From the NCBI GenBank assembly GCA_041674385.1, contig JBAYVU010000006.1, positions 1 through 64,000 of the forward strand: a stretch of DNA of 64,000 bases, written 5' to 3'. Shown here one piece after another: positions 45,592-56,500 of the stretch (position 1 is its first letter; every line of letters starts with the position of its first letter). A program made the translations under genes and the position numbers. Origin of the DNA: JACRAR01 sp041674385. Lineage in GTDB: Bacteria > Pseudomonadota > Gammaproteobacteria > Burkholderiales > Rhodocyclaceae. The notes under the pieces are model-generated. The model made no database searches. It was not told the DNA's origin and was given only the letters and a program-made list of their open reading frames with translations.

Positions 45592-46980
45592 GTGGATCAA
45601 CAGTACGCGGTGCTGATCGTCGATGAGGCCCAGGCGCTCAATGAGGCCGATCACCTGGCGTTGCGCGACCATTTCGCCAACGCGCGTAAGTTCGTGTTCG
45701 CCGATGAGCTCCAGGTGCTTCCCGGTATCGAAAAGGGCAGTTCCTATCAATTCCTGGAGGAAACCTACGACGAGCGATTCTTTTATCTGGCGACGGTCTA
45801 CCGGAATCCGGGAGGCATCACTCAGGTGATGATGGAAATGCGACCGCCACGACATGAGGTGAACTGCCCTCGCCCAACATCTAGGGATGACTTGTCTAGA
45901 AGCATCAGCAGAGATGTCTCCAAGAGTATCCAGGCTTTGACGGCGGAGCTCTCGAAGGCCGGAGTCATGACGCAGGACACGATCGTGCTCAGTCAGTTCT
46001 CTTTGTCGCTTGAGGGAGTTGATGCCTCACGATCCACGATTTCGGCCTATCGCGGCATGGAGAAACCCGTCGTTATCGTTGTGGCGGGCATCGACATGGA
46101 TGACACCACATTGGCCTGCGCACTTGGGCGGGCCACCACGCGCGCTTACATCATCGTACCCATCGAATTGCTCGCGGGTCTGAGCAGAGTGAAGTCGGAC
46201 TTCCTGCGCAAGGGCTTGGAGAAGATCGATCTCTCAAGGGTGTTCGATCAGGATGCCTGTGATCCGGCCCCGCGATTCATCGCGAACAAGGTACGGAAAT
46301 TCGCAGGCGCAATCGGAAAGCACGAGATCTTCGGCGAAAGATTTTTTTACGCAAGTCAATGGAGACGATGGGTCTATGAAGGAGGTGCCCAGTGGGCCAA
46401 CCGCGGGGTTCAGCTTTGGGGCTGGTGGCTCTCGCTATCGACTGGCCTTCCCATCTCAGGGATTGACCCGGTACGTAACGAGCTGACCGATTGCTATCTC
46501 CTGCCTTGCGCCGAATGCGACACAACGACTCCGCATGACCGATATGGCATATGTCTGACTTGCCAGGCCTCGCCATTGGATGAAGCCATGACCTCCGCAA
46601 TCGTCTTGCAGGCTGCAGAGTTGGATGTCGTACGATCGAGTACGCGAGGGCAATCGCTAATAAATGTGGCGGCATTGGTCGGCGATTTCGAGTTTCCGTG
46701 CTCGAATGAGGCTGTGCGTGGGATGACCGAAGTGCCTGTCCTGGCCCTCGCCACCACAATCGTCGAATTTCGGATGCGGCGCGAGGCGATAGTTGCTACC
46801 AAATCCCAGATAGAGCAATGGCTGCGAGAAGTGTTGGTAGCCAGCGAGTTGGATGACTCCATCGTGGCTCTTGCGGGCCGCACGATTGGCAGCCTTTGCG
46901 CGCAAAAGATTCTGGTGAAGATCGACACCGGCCGATACCGACTGATGGATCCTCAATTGCCTCGAAAAGCGGGGGATTGA
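45592..46980 (+). pseudogene. superfamily 1 helicase, 5'-truncated
   Basis: The open frame begins directly at Walker B (YAVLIVDEAQALNEAD) and continues with FADELQVLPG, YRNPGGI, the motif V-like region IVVAGIDMDD and GRATTRAYIIV, then a cysteine cluster (CAECDT...CLTCQ) and a winged-helix-like C-terminus. Walker A and the whole N-terminal third are missing, so the protein cannot bind ATP normally. The 5' part of the frame is antisense to the HD-GYP fragment, which marks the breakpoint at about 45585-45592. Confidence 0.65.
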
Positions 46981-47141
46981 GTCCTGACCTGCCCAATCAG
47001 ATCGCAGCCTAAAGCCCTCGACAGACCCGTATCCTTCAGTGCCCAATGGTCAGCAAACCTACAAACACCAGCCGTTTGCTCCCGCAACCTCCAACGTCCG
47101 ATGTGGCCGATAACCTGGCATCAAGCGAGACGCAATCCTGA

Positions 47142-47167
47142 CTAGCGATAAAACAGATTATCGCTAG
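47142..47167. repeat. dif-like inverted repeat, copy B
   Basis: Same arms as copy A (CTAGCGATAA, TTATCGCTAG) with the spacer AACAGA. It lies in the 328-base gap 46981-47308 between the helicase fragment and the RelE-helicase gene; nothing else was recognised in that gap. Confidence 0.6.
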
Positions 47168-47308
47168 CAACTTGTACTTAAGAGCGAGCCTATTTATCCA
47201 TTAAGCAAGAGATCGGCCATTCCCGCTGTTTGCGCAGGCAACCTGCAACATCAGCAATGCGGCAGATTTCGTATTGGTAGTATCGAATCGCTGAACGACA
47301 GCCTCTAC

Positions 47309-49417
47309 CTACTTCCCTTCCAGATCGTCCAGAAATTCGGAGGACGGCGCTGTCCCCGTAACCAATAGACGGTCCCGAGCCCGCGTGCAGGCGACATAGA
47401 GGAGTTGCCGCTCGGTGTCGTAAACCTCCTGCAAATCGCCGTCGTCACCAACAGTTTCAATACGCTCCTGCAAAGGGATCACTTCGTCGTCGCAAGCCAT
47501 TACGGCCACCGCGCGGAACTCCAAGCCTTTCGCCAGATGCATGGTGCCGACTGACACGTGGTCATGCTCCGTCGCCACATGCTCATCCAGAATTTGATAA
47601 GGCAACTTGGCGAGGCGAACCGCATCCTCGGCCCGCCCGATTTGCGCAGCTGAACGGACGAACACACCGATCTCGTGCGACAGGATTCCGTCGATTCCGC
47701 ATTCAGCAAGCCATCGCCCGACGACTGCACTTTCTTCTTCCGCATCATTCAACACCAGAATCCGCGGCGGCGGGCCATTGAACACCGACACGGTGTCGCT
47801 ACGATCTTCCGTATTGCCGTCGACATCGGTTACCGCCGGGCCAAGCAATCGGTCCGCCTGGCTGCGAATTTGGTGCGATGTCCGGTAATTCACGCGTAGC
47901 GTGCGAGACCGCCCCCGTACATCAACGCCAAGCGACTTCCACGAGAACGGCTGCTGGAAGATGCGCTGTCCAAGGTCACCAGCAAAAAACAGCGCATTCG
48001 AGCGCACCGACCCCTCACCACCACCCAGCGCCACCAGAAACCGCAAGTGCGCAATACCGACATCCTGCGCCTCATCCACAACAACAAAGTCGAAGACGGG
48101 ATTGCTTCTTGCCTTCAAGGCATTCGCCAAAGCGGTAAATAGCCCAGAGGCCGTGACCAATCTCTTGTCGCGTAGCCCGGAGCGGACGTGCTCGAAGATT
48201 GACCACAGCACTGAACGCTGCGCTTCCGGCAGCCGGGTTTTGCGACCGAGGCGCACCACGTCGCGATAAGCCTCCCACTGATCTAGCTGCCAGGCGTCGA
48301 CGACATGCTCCCATTCGGTCAGCAGAAAGTAGCGTCCGAACTTGTGTCCCGGCACTGCCTTGGCAGCATCGCCCACGAGCTGGCGGATGTCATCACGGGA
48401 CGCGAGCTTGGCCGGGCCGATTTGGGTCTTGTGCAATCGCAGTCCGATGGCCTCAAGGGAATGCACGTCGATCCGCTCGGCAAGACGAGGCTCATGGGTC
48501 AGCAGTCGATTCAGCTTCGATTGCAAGGCATTGGCCAGCGTGTCAGAAAACGTGGTTAGCAGAACGCGTGCATCGGGATTCTGCCGTGCCAGATACGCAG
48601 CGCGGTGCAAGGCCACGATGGTCTTGCCGGTGCCAGCCGAGCCGGATACACGCGCAGGACCGCTATAGTCTCGCTCCACCCACTGGCGCTGCTCTGGGTG
48701 GAGAAAGACCGTCCATTTCTCCCACGGATAATCGAGCGCACGTTGCAATTCCTCGACATTGCTCATCACCCGGAATCGGCGTTGCGCGTCGGGGTGGTCG
48801 AACGGATTGACAGTTACCGGTGTCGGGACGCGCGGCTTACCGCCAGTTGCCAGTTCCAAAAGTGCTTCGGCAGCTTCGGCAGGCAAGTGATCGGCAAGGG
48901 CAAGCAGGCTGTCCTCGGTGGCTTGCTTCACATCGGGCAGCCATTCCGGCGGAACACCGTAACTCAGCAGTTCGTCTTCGGACACCGATTGGAACAAGAG
49001 CTTTGCTGTCGGGGCAGGTTTCGCAGGCGTTGCCGGCAACGGCAACTCGCTCTGCACATAAACCGGCACCACAATTTCCTGCACCGTCTCGCGGATTTCG
49101 ATCAGTTGCGCCGCGCCGGTCTTCGGATGCGTCTCTAGCTTACGGCGCTCGGCCCATTCGTAAGCCTTGTCGTGGTGATCGACATAGCAGAGCAGCAGGC
49201 TCGATTCGCTACGATGAACGATCAGGCGAATGTCGCTGCCGACCCGAACCGACCAGAAATTCTTGTCCTTGGCGCGATCCAGCTTGTGGAAACTCATGCC
49301 AGGACTGGCAGGATTCAACTGCAAGTCGAACGCCGTCGTCTTCACGAGCTTCTGCTCGTCGCTAGTCAGGCGCGTAAGGCTGTCTGTGAAGGTGTCGGCG
49401 ATACGGAATTCCATCAC
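47309..49417 (-). CDS. RelE-like domain fused to UvrD-type helicase
   Basis: A 702-residue fusion. Residues about 3-92 have the RelE/ParE toxin fold pattern (FWSVRVGSDIRLIVHRS, then LLCYVDHHDKAYEWAERR). A linker and helical region (about 100-195) follow, then an SF1 helicase: Walker A GSAGTGKTIV at 259-268, Walker B FVVVDEAQDVG, LGQRIFQQPFSW, YRTSHQIR, MHLAKGLEFRAVAVM and VACTRARDRLLV. All helicase motifs are intact. Its start overlaps the preceding gene by four bases, making it the last gene of a four-gene operon with Res and Mod. Confidence 0.9.
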   Translation of the reverse strand: MMEFRIADTFTDSLTRLTSDEQKLVKTTAFDLQLNPASPGMSFHKLDRAKDKNFWSVRVGSDIRLIVHRSESSLLLCYVDHHDKAYEWAERRKLETHPKTGAAQLIEIRETVQEIVVPVYVQSELPLPATPAKPAPTAKLLFQSVSEDELLSYGVPPEWLPDVKQATEDSLLALADHLPAEAAEALLELATGGKPRVPTPVTVNPFDHPDAQRRFRVMSNVEELQRALDYPWEKWTVFLHPEQRQWVERDYSGPARVSGSAGTGKTIVALHRAAYLARQNPDARVLLTTFSDTLANALQSKLNRLLTHEPRLAERIDVHSLEAIGLRLHKTQIGPAKLASRDDIRQLVGDAAKAVPGHKFGRYFLLTEWEHVVDAWQLDQWEAYRDVVRLGRKTRLPEAQRSVLWSIFEHVRSGLRDKRLVTASGLFTALANALKARSNPVFDFVVVDEAQDVGIAHLRFLVALGGGEGSVRSNALFFAGDLGQRIFQQPFSWKSLGVDVRGRSRTLRVNYRTSHQIRSQADRLLGPAVTDVDGNTEDRSDTVSVFNGPPPRILVLNDAEEESAVVGRWLAECGIDGILSHEIGVFVRSAAQIGRAEDAVRLAKLPYQILDEHVATEHDHVSVGTMHLAKGLEFRAVAVMACDDEVIPLQERIETVGDDGDLQEVYDTERQLLYVACTRARDRLLVTGTAPSSEFLDDLEGK

Positions 49418-50703
49418 GAGCTAACCTTTTGCTGGACGGCAGCAACTACGGCTTTGTTACCATCAAGGACGGATTCTATAAGTGTCCGAAGTTCGGCTGA
49501 CGTTTGTGCGTGTGCTCCAACATAACCACATTTGACCAAGTCAAGAAATGGAGTCTGACGGAGATAGCGGCCATTTAGCGCCTTGTAGCTGAGCCTGAGT
49601 CCCTTCTTGGGGCCTCGGAACGACTTGTCAGCACGAACAATCTCGAAGTGATCCAAGGGGATAATGATCCCTCCGTCTCCGAGGATCGCATCGCGTTTAA
49701 CAAACTTCATATAAAAAACTTGGGGATTAAGTCGAAACTCCTTTGCACCAGGTGCGTGAGACTGTGCGAACGTCTTCATACGACTTATCTCGGTATCAAG
49801 TTGGTTGTCTGGTCGATACACCCAGTCCGTTTCATCTCCGACTTTTCCTGCCGGCTCCAACATCTTGTACTGGAGCATCACCACATTCTGTTTGGTCAGA
49901 TTGACGTAAATTAGGTCTACGCCGAAGCAATGTTCAAGATCACGCCGATTTGCCGTAAAGACCTCCAATTGCTCTTCGCCCTTTGCGAATAGCGCGCGTC
50001 CGGTTACATCGCTCTGGATCAAGGAGTAGCCCGGTACACTTCTGGCGTCGTGTTCTACGACTGAGTCTTCCATGATTGATACACGGCTAAGCGCGCTGGC
50101 CTGTCCATCGACCAAATCCACCCTTGACGCTTGGTCATTGGAGGCCAGACCGAACGCAGCCAAGGCCGTGCGAATCGCATCCTCCTGTAGCGCCGCGTTC
50201 CCACTAAATCGCTTCGGTACTGAAAGGGAATCCGCTACCGCCCGCATGCCTCCGCGATTGCTCTGAATGGTTGCAAGTTTTTCGATTACATGGCTGCTGA
50301 GCTTTGGGGATAGCAACGTGACTAATCGCTCAGACTGAAGTCGAGTAGAAAACATCTTGGCGTAGGGCGAATCAGTAACAAGCGCCGCTAAGGTAGCAAC
50401 GGAAGATGGCGAGACTTGAACAGCCCTCGAAACCTTAAGCCGGGTATCAAGCGTAGTAATCGGGGCTTTTGAGGAAATTAGCCCAAAGTAAATTTGCTCT
50501 GTGCTGCCATCCCTCCCGAGAATGAGGCAAGGGGATGGTGCCTTAATGTCTTCGACGTGGGAATGAGACCTCGCAATCGTGAACTCACTTACCCCGCGAC
50601 GAGAATTGACAAGCTCTTGCCACTCGACTTCAGAAAATCGCAGCAGGACGATGGGGCGCTTTTCGACATACTGCTTCAGGGTTTCGAGCCAAGGCATGTT
50701 CAT
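49414..50703 (-). CDS. unrecognised defence-operon protein, possible D...QxK nuclease
   Basis: A 429-residue soluble protein with no family I can name. The stretch GVDLIYVNLTKQNVVMLQYK (residues 261-280) has D263, Q278 and K280 on consecutive predicted strands, the arrangement of Mrr-like restriction folds where the usual E-x-K is replaced by Q-x-K. This is pattern inference only. Its start overlaps the mod stop by four bases (ATGA) and its stop overlaps the RelE-helicase start by four bases, so it must function with them. Confidence 0.6.
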   Translation of the reverse strand: MNMPWLETLKQYVEKRPIVLLRFSEVEWQELVNSRRGVSEFTIARSHSHVEDIKAPSPCLILGRDGSTEQIYFGLISSKAPITTLDTRLKVSRAVQVSPSSVATLAALVTDSPYAKMFSTRLQSERLVTLLSPKLSSHVIEKLATIQSNRGGMRAVADSLSVPKRFSGNAALQEDAIRTALAAFGLASNDQASRVDLVDGQASALSRVSIMEDSVVEHDARSVPGYSLIQSDVTGRALFAKGEEQLEVFTANRRDLEHCFGVDLIYVNLTKQNVVMLQYKMLEPAGKVGDETDWVYRPDNQLDTEISRMKTFAQSHAPGAKEFRLNPQVFYMKFVKRDAILGDGGIIIPLDHFEIVRADKSFRGPKKGLRLSYKALNGRYLRQTPFLDLVKCGYVGAHAQTSAELRTLIESVLDGNKAVVAAVQQKVSS

Positions 50704-53501
50704 CCCACCCTGAACACCTTCATCACCTCATCCCCGAGGTGATTGATGACCTTCACCGCAATTCGCCCGGACTTTGGTTTCTTGAACGGGCGGGAGGTGT
50801 CACTGTTGAGTGAGGACCATGCTTCGGCATCAATCTCGGCTTTCAGTGTCGTCTTCAATGCGCTGTAGGGGTCATTGGCACCGAGGAAGTAGGCGTGGCG
50901 CACGAAGAAGCTTTCCTCGTTATAGTCCGTGTCGATGAACCAGCAGGCGATGCCGTCGGCGCCGTCACTAATGACTTCGCCGGTCTGCGGCTTGAACACA
51001 TCGACGCCATTCACCTTCACGCGCAGCATGTCGTCTTCGGGCAGGAGCGTGATGTCCGGCTCGCCGAAGATCACGAACAGGTTGCCCTTACCGGTGTTCT
51101 TGAGGTCTTCGGCCATGTGCAGGTCGGCATTCATACGCGCCTTGAGCACCGGCAGCTTGCCGAGCTTGGCAAACTCGGTGGTGTGCGCCTCGAAGTTAAA
51201 GGCGCAGGCAATCAGCACGTCGAAACCGGCATCGGCGGCCTCCCGTGCCGCCTCGACCAGATCAGCGCGCTGGACGGTGCCGAATTCGGGGCCGATGAAG
51301 ATGGCGGCACGCTTTTCTGTGCCTGCCGCCGTCTCGCCAGCGCCGACTTTTCCTTCCTCGATATAACGGCCCTCGGCGCAGACCAATTCGCCCGGCCATG
51401 CCATCAGCGAAGTGAAGGTAATCCGATCTTCCTTGTGCGCCTGCTGCACACCCGCCGTTTTCAGGTTCTCCAGAATCATCTGCGGAAAAGACTGCTTCGC
51501 CGCGTAATCGGCCTCCGGTTCTCGCAGGGTGTCGATCAGTTCGTCGTCTTCATCGACGCCCAATACGCGGTGCGGACTCAAGCTCTCGACGGTGAAGGGG
51601 CCAGCGACGCGCACCGCTTTCTTGTTTTCGTAGGGCTTGTCGTAGAGGTATTCAAACTCCGCCTTCGCGGCGATTGAGGCGTCGATTTCCTTTTGCCGCG
51701 CGATGCGCGCCTGCCACCAGTCGGCGTGCGGCTTCTTCGCTGCGTCCGGCCACTGGGCTTCGGCCTCGCGGGGTATGTCCCATTCCTGCCAAGATTTTTT
51801 CAGCAACCCGTTCAGTTGCTCCCGCAACGGTTCCAGCGTCTGCTGCCATTTGTCCCAGATCACGTCGATCTCGGCGTTGTTGGCGATAGATTTCAGCGTG
51901 ATGTGCGGCACACGCTCATAGACGAAGCCGTGGCGGATGTTGCCGTGAGTCGGTTGCGAACTGGGTGCGGTGCGCGTGACTTCTGCCTCCTTCATCTGGC
52001 CTTCGCGCGAATCGGCCAGCAGGTAGTAGGGATAGCGCGCGCCCATGATGCGTGCACGGGCCAGCGCCAACGCGACGCGCGAGGTGTCAATGGTGATCCA
52101 GCGGCGGCCCCATTGCTCGGCGACAGTGGCGGTGGTGCCGGAACCGCAGGTGGGATCAAGCACCAAGTCACCTGGATCGGTAGCCATGAGGAGGCAACGC
52201 TCAACAACCTTCGTGTTTGTCTGAACCACATATATGTTCTGGACAGCAAACGTACTCTGAATTGTGTCCGTCCACATGTTGCTAAATGGTGCCACCGGAA
52301 AGTCGTCGGCATAACGCTTGAACGTAAGCGTCTTCCCAGCTGCAAATAGTCGATCTGCCAAAGCAAGGCGTCCGAGACCTTTCACGTGAGTTTTCCAGTG
52401 TTTGTTACCGCCAATTGAATAAATCTGGTGTCGCCATGAGAATGGTTGTGAGCCAACTTCAGAGGCGCCTTGCGACGAAAGATTTGAAGCCTGAAATCGT
52501 CTGAATTCTGATCGCTGTTCGCTTACCGCTTGATTTGCACTCATGATCGTCCGATCAGGCAATTCAACCTGGTTGAAGCCGGATTCGATCATCTCGGTTG
52601 GTCGAAAATATTGAAGCTGCCGAACTTTACATACCGCCTTTTGCTTTGAATACCAGAGTATGAAATCACAAGTATTTGCCAAATAATCTGTAGCCTGAAA
52701 AGCTGTTTTTCGGAATTGTATGAGGCTGACAAAATTCTCATCCCCAAACACCTCATCCATCAGTGCCCGCACCCGATGCACGTTCTCATCGCCAATCTGC
52801 ACGAAAATCGACCCCGAGTCGGTCAGAAGGTCACGCGCCACAGTCAGCCGGTCGCGCAGGTAGGTGAGGTAGGAATGGATGCCGTCCCGCCATGTATCCC
52901 GAAACGCCTTGACCTGTTCCGGCTCGCGCGTGATGTGATCGGCCTTGCCGTCCTTCACGTCGCGGCTGGTGGTTGACCACTGGAAGTTGCTGTTGAATTT
53001 GATGCCATAGGGCGGATCGAAATAGATGCACTGCACCTTGCCGCGCAGCCCCTCGCGCTCGGCGAGGCTTGCCATGACCTGAAGGCTGTCCCCGAGGATC
53101 ATGCGGTTGGTCCAGTTCTGGTCGTGCTGGTAGAACTCAGTCTTGTCGGCGCCCTTGGGAATGCCATTGAAGTCGGCGAAGAGATCGGCAGTCAGTTGCC
53201 CAGCGTCGTGCTCGCGCTCCTTCGATTCGCGCAGCAGTTCGTCGATCAGCGCCTTGGGATGCACCTTCTCCTGAATGTAGAGCGGCGGCGCATGGACGAC
53301 GAGATCGCTCCAGTCCTGTTCGTCCTTGCCGCGCCAGACCAGTTGCGGATCCAGATCGGTGTTGCGCGGGTAGCGCACCTGCTTGGGATTCTTCTGCGCA
53401 TCGTCGAGCACCGACTGGTATTCGGCAGTGGGAATGTTCTTGCGCTTGGCGTCGTCGTGGGTAATCTGTTCGACGTTCTTGGTGGTGGGTTGTTTAGCCA
53501 T
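50700..53501 (-). CDS. type III-like DNA N6-adenine methyltransferase (Mod)
   Basis: A 933-residue beta-class amino-methyltransferase. The catalytic motif DPPY is at residues 162-165 (CIYFDPPYGIKFN) and the SAM-binding motif follows later (DPTCGSGTTATVAEQWG, about 447), with the target-recognition region between. A long C-terminal part (about 550-930) is unusual in Mod and presumably binds Res or DNA. The open frame extends to 53666, but the ATG at 53499-53501, two bases after the res stop, begins the protein-like sequence. Provides self-protection and specificity. Confidence 0.9.
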   Translation of the reverse strand: MAKQPTTKNVEQITHDDAKRKNIPTAEYQSVLDDAQKNPKQVRYPRNTDLDPQLVWRGKDEQDWSDLVVHAPPLYIQEKVHPKALIDELLRESKEREHDAGQLTADLFADFNGIPKGADKTEFYQHDQNWTNRMILGDSLQVMASLAEREGLRGKVQCIYFDPPYGIKFNSNFQWSTTSRDVKDGKADHITREPEQVKAFRDTWRDGIHSYLTYLRDRLTVARDLLTDSGSIFVQIGDENVHRVRALMDEVFGDENFVSLIQFRKTAFQATDYLANTCDFILWYSKQKAVCKVRQLQYFRPTEMIESGFNQVELPDRTIMSANQAVSEQRSEFRRFQASNLSSQGASEVGSQPFSWRHQIYSIGGNKHWKTHVKGLGRLALADRLFAAGKTLTFKRYADDFPVAPFSNMWTDTIQSTFAVQNIYVVQTNTKVVERCLLMATDPGDLVLDPTCGSGTTATVAEQWGRRWITIDTSRVALALARARIMGARYPYYLLADSREGQMKEAEVTRTAPSSQPTHGNIRHGFVYERVPHITLKSIANNAEIDVIWDKWQQTLEPLREQLNGLLKKSWQEWDIPREAEAQWPDAAKKPHADWWQARIARQKEIDASIAAKAEFEYLYDKPYENKKAVRVAGPFTVESLSPHRVLGVDEDDELIDTLREPEADYAAKQSFPQMILENLKTAGVQQAHKEDRITFTSLMAWPGELVCAEGRYIEEGKVGAGETAAGTEKRAAIFIGPEFGTVQRADLVEAAREAADAGFDVLIACAFNFEAHTTEFAKLGKLPVLKARMNADLHMAEDLKNTGKGNLFVIFGEPDITLLPEDDMLRVKVNGVDVFKPQTGEVISDGADGIACWFIDTDYNEESFFVRHAYFLGANDPYSALKTTLKAEIDAEAWSSLNSDTSRPFKKPKSGRIAVKVINHLGDEVMKVFRVG

Positions 53502-53503
53502 GG

Positions 53504-56500
53504 TTATGCTTCCTGAGCTTCGGTCTCGACTGCCGCAGCCTCGATCATTTTGTTGAATTCGCTTTCGACCTTTTTGGCGAAGTCGTCCTGCATCTGGAAC
53601 ACGTCGGTGAACTCGGCGAAGGCCCAACGGCCGTAGGTGCCGAGGTGATTGACGCCGGGCACCCAATAGGTGTCCATGGTCGATTTCTTTTCCTTGGCGT
53701 CCTCGCGCCGGTAGCCCTTTATTTCGACGACCAGTCGCAGCAAGTCGTCCGGCCCTTTACCGTCGTCGACCAGCACGATGAAGTCGGGCAGGTATTTGCG
53801 CGTTTCCGATCCGTAGCGGTAGGGCACCTCGAAGCCGAGGCCGTGGTTCTTGACGTAGGCGCGCACCTTCGGATGCGCTTCGGCCACCCGGCAGAACTCG
53901 CCTTCCCAATCGCTGTCGAGTACCACCCAGTTGATATGGCAGTGTCTGGAACTGGTTTCCCAACGGTCGGGCTTGGAGGTGTTGAAGCGCACGTGCCGTG
54001 TCGAACCGCTGGGGTTATAGGGGTCGAGCAGTGCCTTGATCGGTCGTTCGCCGAGAAACTGCCGGGTGATCGCGGCGGTGATCTTGTTGCACGCCATATC
54101 GGCCAATTCCTGGTACATCAGCAACGCGGGATAGGTGCCGCCCTTGCACTCCAGATGATTGTCGAGCCATTCCTTGGTGATGCGTTTGAGTTGCCCGAAC
54201 AGGTGCAGCTTGGGCTCCTCACCGGGGTCGCGCCACTTGGTATAGAGCAGCCGCTGGGTGAGGTGAAACAGCAGCGTGGAAGAGCGCACGTCGCCAAGAT
54301 GCTGGAGGGTCATGTCGGCCGATTGGCCGATGATCCCGGCGTTCTGGGTTTGCGACGGCCCGACGAGGTCGGGTGTCAGAGTCAGCGTGGAGTCTTCGTT
54401 GAAGTTCGCCATGAGGCGTTCTTCGGGTAGTTCGACGCGGTAGCCCTCGACGCGCGGGAAGGTGATTTCGAGCGCATCGCGGTCGGGACGAATCGCCTTG
54501 ACCTGCACCGTTTCGCGCGGCGGTTGCGGTTTGGCAATGACGGGCTTGGCGGTGAAGTCGAAGGGGATGCCAAACACGTCGGCGTATTCGACATTGAACT
54601 GGCCTTCCTCGTTGAGTTCGTAAGACTGGCGGCGCAAGGCGCGGCCGATCACCTGTTCGCACAGTAATTGTGTGCCGAAGGCGCGAATGCCGAGTACGTG
54701 GGTGACGGTGTTGGCGTCCCAGCCTTCGGTCAGCATCGAGACCGACACCACGCAGCGGATCGAGCCGCCAAGCTGTCCCGCCTTGCCGACCGTGTTCATG
54801 ACTTCGCGGAGTAGTTCCTGATCCGTGATGTTGTCGCCTGCGCGGGCGTCGCCGGTACGTTCGACGATCTCGCGGCGGAAACGCTCGATTTCGTCGGCAG
54901 CCATGTCGTGGAATTTATCGTCGAGTGCATCCCCGGCTTCGAGCTGTTCGCTGTCGATCAGCAGGGTATTGGGGCGCGGCAGGGGGTTGCCGGTGGTTTC
55001 GTCGAAGTTGCGGAACAGTGGCAGGCGACCGTTTTCGAGTGTGCTGGTGCCGTCGTCGTTTTTTCGCTGGAAGCCGGAAATGAAGTCATAGACAAGCTTC
55101 GAGATTGCGGTGTTCTGGCAGACCACGATGAAACACGGCGGCACCTTGATTCCGGCGTCCTGCCAAAGCTTGAAGGTCTTTTCGTAATGGCCGTAGAGTG
55201 CTTGCAACGCGGTTTGCAGCCGGGTCGGTAGCTTGAGCGGATCGAGTTCCTGATTTGAGCCGCGTCCTTTCTTCGGCATGTCCTTGCTAATGTTCTTCCA
55301 CAGATCGCGGAAGACCGGCATCTCCTCGCCAGGAATATTTTCGGCGACCGGAACGCGGGGCAGCTTGACGATGCCGCACTCGATGGCGTCCATCAGCGAA
55401 AAATCGCTCATGGTCCAAGGAAACAGCGTACCTTCGGCGTAACCCGAGCCGCGCAGAAAGAACGGCGTGGCAGAGAGGTCGATGACGCGGGACAGACCGA
55501 GCTTGCGATTGACGGCTTCAAGTCCGAAGATCCACAACCGGGCGGCCTCGTTGTTCTTTTCGGCTTCCTTCTTGTCGTCGCCTTTCAGCTCCTCGTCGTC
55601 GATCTCCACCGGCCTCTCGCGGTAGCAGTGATGGGCCTCGTCATTGATGGCCAGGATGTTTTTCATCCCCATCAGGTCGGGCATGACGCGTTGAATCATC
55701 TGGCCTTCGGTTTCGGTGGTGACAATCTCGTCGCCAGTGCGGCCCTTGAGCAATTGCCGCCCGCCTTTGGAAATGTCGATGCGCTCGCGGAGCTTGAAGG
55801 CGTGGTAGTTGGTGATGACGATCTTGGCGCGGCCCATGTCATCGAGCAGATCGCTCGGCACCAGTTCCCGGTCCTTGTAGTAACTGTCGGGGTCGTTGGG
55901 CTGAAGGACTCGCAAACGATCTTTGATGGTGAGGCCCGGCGCGCAGATCAAGAACCCGCGTGTGAATTGCTTGCTGGTGGGGCGACGCACCGCATTGATC
56001 GTCTGCCAAGCAATCAGCATCGCCATCACAGTCGTTTTGCCCGCGCCGGTGGCAAGCTTGAGCGCCAGCCGCATCAACTCGGGGTTGGCATCCTTGTTGG
56101 CTGCCGCGAGGTGTTCGAGCAGCCGCTTGCCGTGTTTGGTGCCGGGCGCAACCTCGGTCAGCCAGATCGCCGTTTCAACCGCCTCGACCTGACAGAAGAA
56201 AGGACGAACGCCACTGAACCCGTGGTGGCGCCAGTGCTGAAGGAGCCGTGCCGTTTCGGGGGTGACTTGCCATTGGCTCGGACTCGGGAGCGCACGCCAC
56301 GTGTCGACGTGATTCCGCACCTCGTTGATGATCGAGGTGGGATCGTACTGCTGCTTCTTGGTGGAGAGCCCCTCGCCCTCGTCGAAGATGAATCCTTCCT
56401 GCTTGGCCGTCTTCTTCTGCTTCTTCGGCTTAGGGATCGGAGTAATGAACTCGGCGCGACGACGCGTTTCCAGAATTTGCTGTGTCGGCTGACCGGATTC

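Noticed and set aside
53502..53666. 55-residue N-terminal extension of Mod
   Set aside because: Arg-rich, antisense-like composition overlapping the 3' end of res; a normal ATG lies two bases after the res stop.
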